From assembly GCA_030141605.1 (NCBI GenBank), contig JAQGDQ010000419.1, forward strand, positions 107,501 to 139,167: a DNA stretch of 31,667 nucleotides, written 5' to 3'. The DNA is from Tubiluchus corallicola. Its lineage: Eukaryota; Priapulida; Priapulimorpha; Priapulimorphida; Tubiluchidae. A model generated the notes under the pieces. It saw nothing but the letters and a program-made list of their open reading frames with translations, was not told the DNA's origin and made no database searches. Shown in pieces: positions 22,601 through 28,600 of the stretch. Made by a program: the position numbers and the translations under genes. Numbering within the stretch: the first letter of the stretch is position 1; each line of letters opens with the position of its first letter.

Positions 22601-25600
22601 ATACTAAGCTAATGCGTTAGGCACAGTGCATTAGACTCAAGGTAATGTAGAATCAATCTCATGATTGTCTCAAAAACATCTAGTACTGGCCTCTCCTGGG
22701 CAAAAGTATATAAAAACTGTCTGCAATTGACTCAAATAACTCCACATAACTGACTCTATGTTTTTTCTGCTAAATAAGATACTTTTGCGTGACCAATGAG
22801 CTTTTGCTATTTTTGTGTCGTCTTACTTCGCGACGACGGCCTGCCAACTAGTGGTCAGTTTGCGAAACAACAGACTGTGTCCGTAGTATGCAGGACTTAT
22901 TAGCGGCCCAGAATTTGCCCGATTCTTCTGATATCAGTAAAAGCGAGGTCCGGCAAACTTTGTGATGTCGTCTTACTTTGTGATGGTCTGCCAACTAGTG
23001 GCCAGTTTGTGAAACAACAGACTGTGTCCGTAGTACGCAGGACTTTTTAGCGGCCCAGAATTTGCCCGATTCTTCTGATATCAGTAAAAGCGAGGTCCGG
23101 CAAACCGACATATATGAGTATTGTATTTTCAAAGATATTTTCAAAGATTTTCAAAGAAATGAAAATCATGTTGAAAAATAAATTTCCCAAAGAAAAATTT
23201 AAAAAATCAACAGTGTTTAAATGTGATGAAAGCAAAGTGGTTTACAGAAGCACTAATAGCTAGCATTTTTACTTCTAAAACTTGAAATTTAGAATAAATG
23301 TAATTTGTTATATTTTGACTTGTTATTTTCACAAATGTGCTGCAAACAAAAAGCCAATTTCAGGGAGTTGATAATTAATGCAGGAAAAAGAGCTAATTTT
23401 CAAAATATCTGGATGCTTCTAGAAATACAGAAAAAATGTAGCAATGGTCAGAAAACAACAGTTGAGAGGTTGTACTTAGCAAATCTGTAATAACAGGTCT
23501 TTACTTATTACAAAAGTTATAAAAACATTTTCCATTTACAATTTCATCCTGCTTGTCTTCGCCGGAGAAATCTTCATCTTCTTCAGTGCAAGCGCCATCT
23601 ACAGTCAGTAATCCAAAGCGTATCGGTAAGATCATGAACAACTGCTGCAGAACGGAATTCATATAACAGGTGGCGCCTGCGTTCTTCAAACCGACAAAGC
23701 CCTTTGGAGGTCTCGGACCGACAGGAGGTAGGTACTCCCACTCAACCAGCGCTGGATCGTCACCTGCGAATGTCAATAATGAAAGCACTCAACATAGTGC
23801 TTGGCAAAATGCAACGTTTAATGTGAATTCCAACCAGTAAGTTATACAAAATGATGATGTAGCTTGGTAACAACTGTACTGCATATTAACATGTGGTAGT
23901 TCACCAATAAACGACATTAATCCATGATAAAGCTGTTGCCAACTTATTGTGCATCTGATTGGTCGGATGAAACATTGTTATTTAAAATTATGACACCAGC
24001 TCACGCATACCGAGTCTCAAAATTTTATACAGCATTTGAATATCCATCAAATTTTTTAACGATTCTATTGAAAAAAATAAGAGTTAGTACATTGATCTGT
24101 TCAAAACCAATTTATTAATCTTGGTGGCAGTTTGGATGCATTGATTTGTGCGTGACTGTCACTTCACAAAATTACGAAAAATCTTAACAATGGATGTGAG
24201 CTGTAATTTTGGGAACGGTTTGTCGTTTAAAATGTAATGACTATCATCAGTAAAAAGCAGAGGAAGAGATAATTATATACAGTAAGTCTTCACTAAACGA
24301 CGCACGTTTCATTTTAACGACAATTGTTTACTTTGTTCACAGCAACTTTTAATTTTATCAAAACAACTTTTTTTACGTAATTTGAAGTAATAAAGCAGTA
24401 CAAATTGTGTCATTTTATTCTAAAAACGCATCAGTAACCTAAACAGTGCAACTATTATGATGCTTTTGCTTCCCGACTGACTATGTACTAAATTCTAGCC
24501 GTTTATATCAAGCGAGGTCTATTTGTCGATATATACGCCTCCAGGCACCTGAGTTTAAACTTTATGCCAATGAATTTTGTCTGCAACCTGTTGTTATAAC
24601 AATCAGATTACTACTACCTGAAATTGTTTCAAGATAGCTTCATGCAGCTTCATGCTTAAACACTAAGCAGTGTTTAACTGTGAACTTTCTATATACAAGC
24701 TTCAAGAGACTGCTAGCAAGTCTAGCTAGATATTGGTAGGAAAGATAGGTGGTTTCAAGCAAACAGAAAAAAATTAATCAGTAGAAACGTGAGTAAAACT
24801 CATACAAAGTTTAATTTACATAATTTACATAATTTAAGCAGTATTGATTTTTGCTTCTGGAACGCATCTCAGTTCATTACATTGCTTTCTATGGAAGCCT
24901 TGGGTTCGTTTAACGACGTTTCGCCTAACATCGCATTTTGCCTGAACTCATTAGCGTCGTTAAATGAGGACTTAATTCTACTAATTAAGGCTATTACGAA
25001 ACCATAGAATTTTACAATAAAATTTTACAATTACAATAAAATATTTACAATACAATTACAATATTGCAGAAAAGTAACAAAACCTTGAGTGAAAAATAAT
25101 CAACACACAGATGAAAATCAGCAGAAGTAAAAAATGGATAAAATCTTCTTCAAGTTCAGTAATTCAGGAAGAAATTTGCATCAATACGTTGAACTCGTAC
25201 CTGAATAGTACATTTCAGTGAGCATCTGAGCCAACAGTTTTAAATTCTGTACACATCCAGTACACAGAGCCACCAGCAGGTCATACGCTGCTATCATGCT
25301 GAGTGGATTTGAACAAACGGGAACGGTATTCTCTTGAAGAATGCTGCCGGCATTCAGACGAGCTTGAAGTACTAACTTAGAAGCGGGAAACACGAAATCT
25401 TCAACAATTTCCTAAAAACAAAAAAGTTACATCACTGAGTGCGTGAGATCAAAATGAGTTGGGAAAGGTTTCAAGCACTGCAGGGATGAGAATGACAAAT
25501 TGCAAAAAACTCTGAAACAGGCCGGGGGATTTGGGGCCACCTAGGCCACTAATGGGGTTGAAATTGCAATTTTGTGACCATAGAGAGCCTCTAAGTGGAC

Positions 25601-28600
25601 TTAAAATATCAATTACCTTGTTTCATGCATAATTTAAAATACCCAACTATCAAGGATACACGATACCTAATTTTCTCAAAAGCGCCTAAGTACTGGCCAC
25701 TCCTATGGAAAAGTATATAAAAACTGTCTGCAATTGACTCAAATAACTCCGCACAATTGATTCTATATTTTTATACATAGAGATATACACGTGGTTACAC
25801 TGATGTACGTGATGTAAACAAAGTGACGGCCTGCCAACTAGCGGTCAGCTTGTGAAATAATGTACTGGGTCCGTAAAAATTTTCTCAACGAATTTACGCG
25901 ATTTACAAAAATGGCACTACTGGTCTTCCAAAAACTCGGAATTCTGCATATCCGCAGAAAATTCTCATCCCTGCCACTAGTAGTGCCTGTCATCCGTAAA
26001 GGAGTTTTCAGAATTTTATAAAACTTAATTTAAAAAAAAATTCTAATTAAAAAGCATTCTAAATTATTTTACTTTAATGTGATTGATAACACACAAACAG
26101 TACATAGAGCCAAGTACTAGCATAAAGTAAAAGTTATAATGTTAGTTAACTAACGATGTGGTTATATTTGACGGTCTTATACAATATTATTAATTAATAA
26201 AATCACAGTGCAGTCCAACGGGGAAAAAATGTTGTTCCGCTGGATTATTTAATCAAAATCAAAAAATTTTCTCAAAAACGTGTGTGCATAAAAACATCTG
26301 TAACTTTTATGCGAATTCTAAATATGAAAAAAAATCAATGGAAGTTTTTTCTACAAGAAAGTCACAAAGGGAGAGAGTAACAAGTAACAAGTTAAAAAGC
26401 TGAATTTGCAACATATTACTGTTAAAATATTCAATTTAAGTAACTCGCCAAGTAACTTGGAATTATTACTGAAACTAGGGAACAAAACTTGTTGCGAGTT
26501 ACTCTCCAACTGTAAGTGAGAGTTGACACTCACTTCTTTGTTCACTGAAAAAGGTGTGGAGAGTAACTCGCCGATGCGTTCACACTAGGCTGTTAATCAA
26601 CTCGCAGCAACATATTAACATATTACCTGGGCATGTTATCAGATCTTAGGTTAAATGTGGGCTAAAAGCTACACTCTTAGTATTTGAAAATTCATTTCTA
26701 TGTTTCTTTATTCCAGTTGCTATCGTAAAGCAAAAAACAAGTCAGTCAGTACGTTTGGTTTATTTTACCGTTATCACTAAAACTCAGAGAAATGGAAGAA
26801 ACAAGTTTGCAATAAATAATGTAAAAAGCATGAAGTTAATTTATATTACTTAAGTATAGAAATTTTCAGAAGCTGTAGTAGTCACCATTCACTTGAGATT
26901 GTGAGGAAAATTAGCTTTTTTTTGAACTCAATATTTTTGGTGGAAATTGACCGTGTGCTGCTTTTCTTCAGTCAATGAAGGATGTTTCATTCGTGGAAGA
27001 ATGAGCATTCAAAATGAGAGTGTTCACTCGTGAAATAATCGCGATTTTAAAAGTGATTTTACTAATTACGAGGCACTTGCCACACTTTTTATTACTAAAT
27101 CATTCTAAGATTTTAAAGTAAGTCCGACTTCCCCTAATGTTTGGCCTGTATTTTAATCAAACAGTGGCAATCATTTGCAATGTATTCTTGGAAATTATTT
27201 AAATCATAAAGTTAATTACTTATTTAGTCATCTATATCATTTTCTTAATAGCAAAATTAAAGTGAACTGCTGTGTAAACTAAGCACTTACTCGAATTAAC
27301 CCTGGTCCTAAAGGATCAGATCCTATGAAGTACTTCTGCTCTCCACTCTGGAAAGCCAACAGCTCTCGAGTGATGCCCAGATGTCCTTCTAGAAGCGACT
27401 CCTCAATTAAAATCTCTCCTTGTTTTTGCACCTCATTCTGAAATTGTGCAAAATATTAGCAGGTAGATTTTGGATAAGTCATTTTTGCAACAATCATTTA
27501 AATATAAGAACTTAATACAATAGAAAATAAATAATAATTGTTTCTTAGTAGTTTTTAGCACTTGCAAAACTGGATTAAAAAGCAACGAATGCTTTGCAGA
27601 GAAGGGGGAGCATAGTTTTGAAGCCTAGGGAGCACCGAATGCACATCTTCATCAGTTGAAGTGAAGCTAATTTTTTTATGCTCGGTGCCACCGGCCATGG
27701 CCGCAGAGCCGAATTATAAATAAAATATCAAGTTAAACTGGAATACTGGACTGAAACCTAGCCAAATTTGTTTAGCGAAACTGATCCGAGTTTCCTGTAA
27801 TTCCAAACAAACAGAATTCCAAACTCTATTTTTTATCGTTTTACGTTAGTGGTGATTTGTGAGCAGTGTCAAATTGTTCTGATTACTGAAGCTGCATTTG
27901 TGCTTAATGTAGAAAAGTATTAAATATTAAGAGCAGCACTAATTCTTTCAAAACCCGTTGAAACTATTTTGTATAGTAAAAAACACTATTTTAGGCAAAA
28001 CTTCAATATAGTAGTATAATTGTTTACTAGCTAAAGTTCTCATTGATTTATTTCATCATGCATAAGCGAATACAACAGCACCGCCACACTATTGTGCATT
28101 GACACAACTAGTGTACCGACGGTGCATCGCATTCTTTTGAGTTACCATACGGCAAGCAAATAGCCGGCTGTTGCGCCGTCTTTACAATCAGCTTTTTATG
28201 GAGGCATTACAGGTAAATATTCAGTTTGTTTAATATAATTTTCACTGAATGTGTCAATTACTAAAAAGTGACATACGTATACCGAAGATTTACCAAACCT
28301 CTAGTGATTACAATTGAAGTTTAATGAACCGGATTTTTAAACTGATATTCCAGGAAAAAATTTGGTGATCCAAATACTTGGTGCATCCCTATTTGAACCC
28401 TTTCCGCTTTGACACAGTAATAATAAATAGCAACCAGAACAAATAATATGTATTGCAAATTTGGTGTTTTCTGGTAAAATTTAACATTAATGAAAGTACT
28501 GGTAACTAAGAACAGAACTACAGCAATCGAATATTGCTCACCTTAACCTTGCGTAACCAAACGAGTTCGTTGTTGAGTAATGCAGGTACATTTGGCAATG

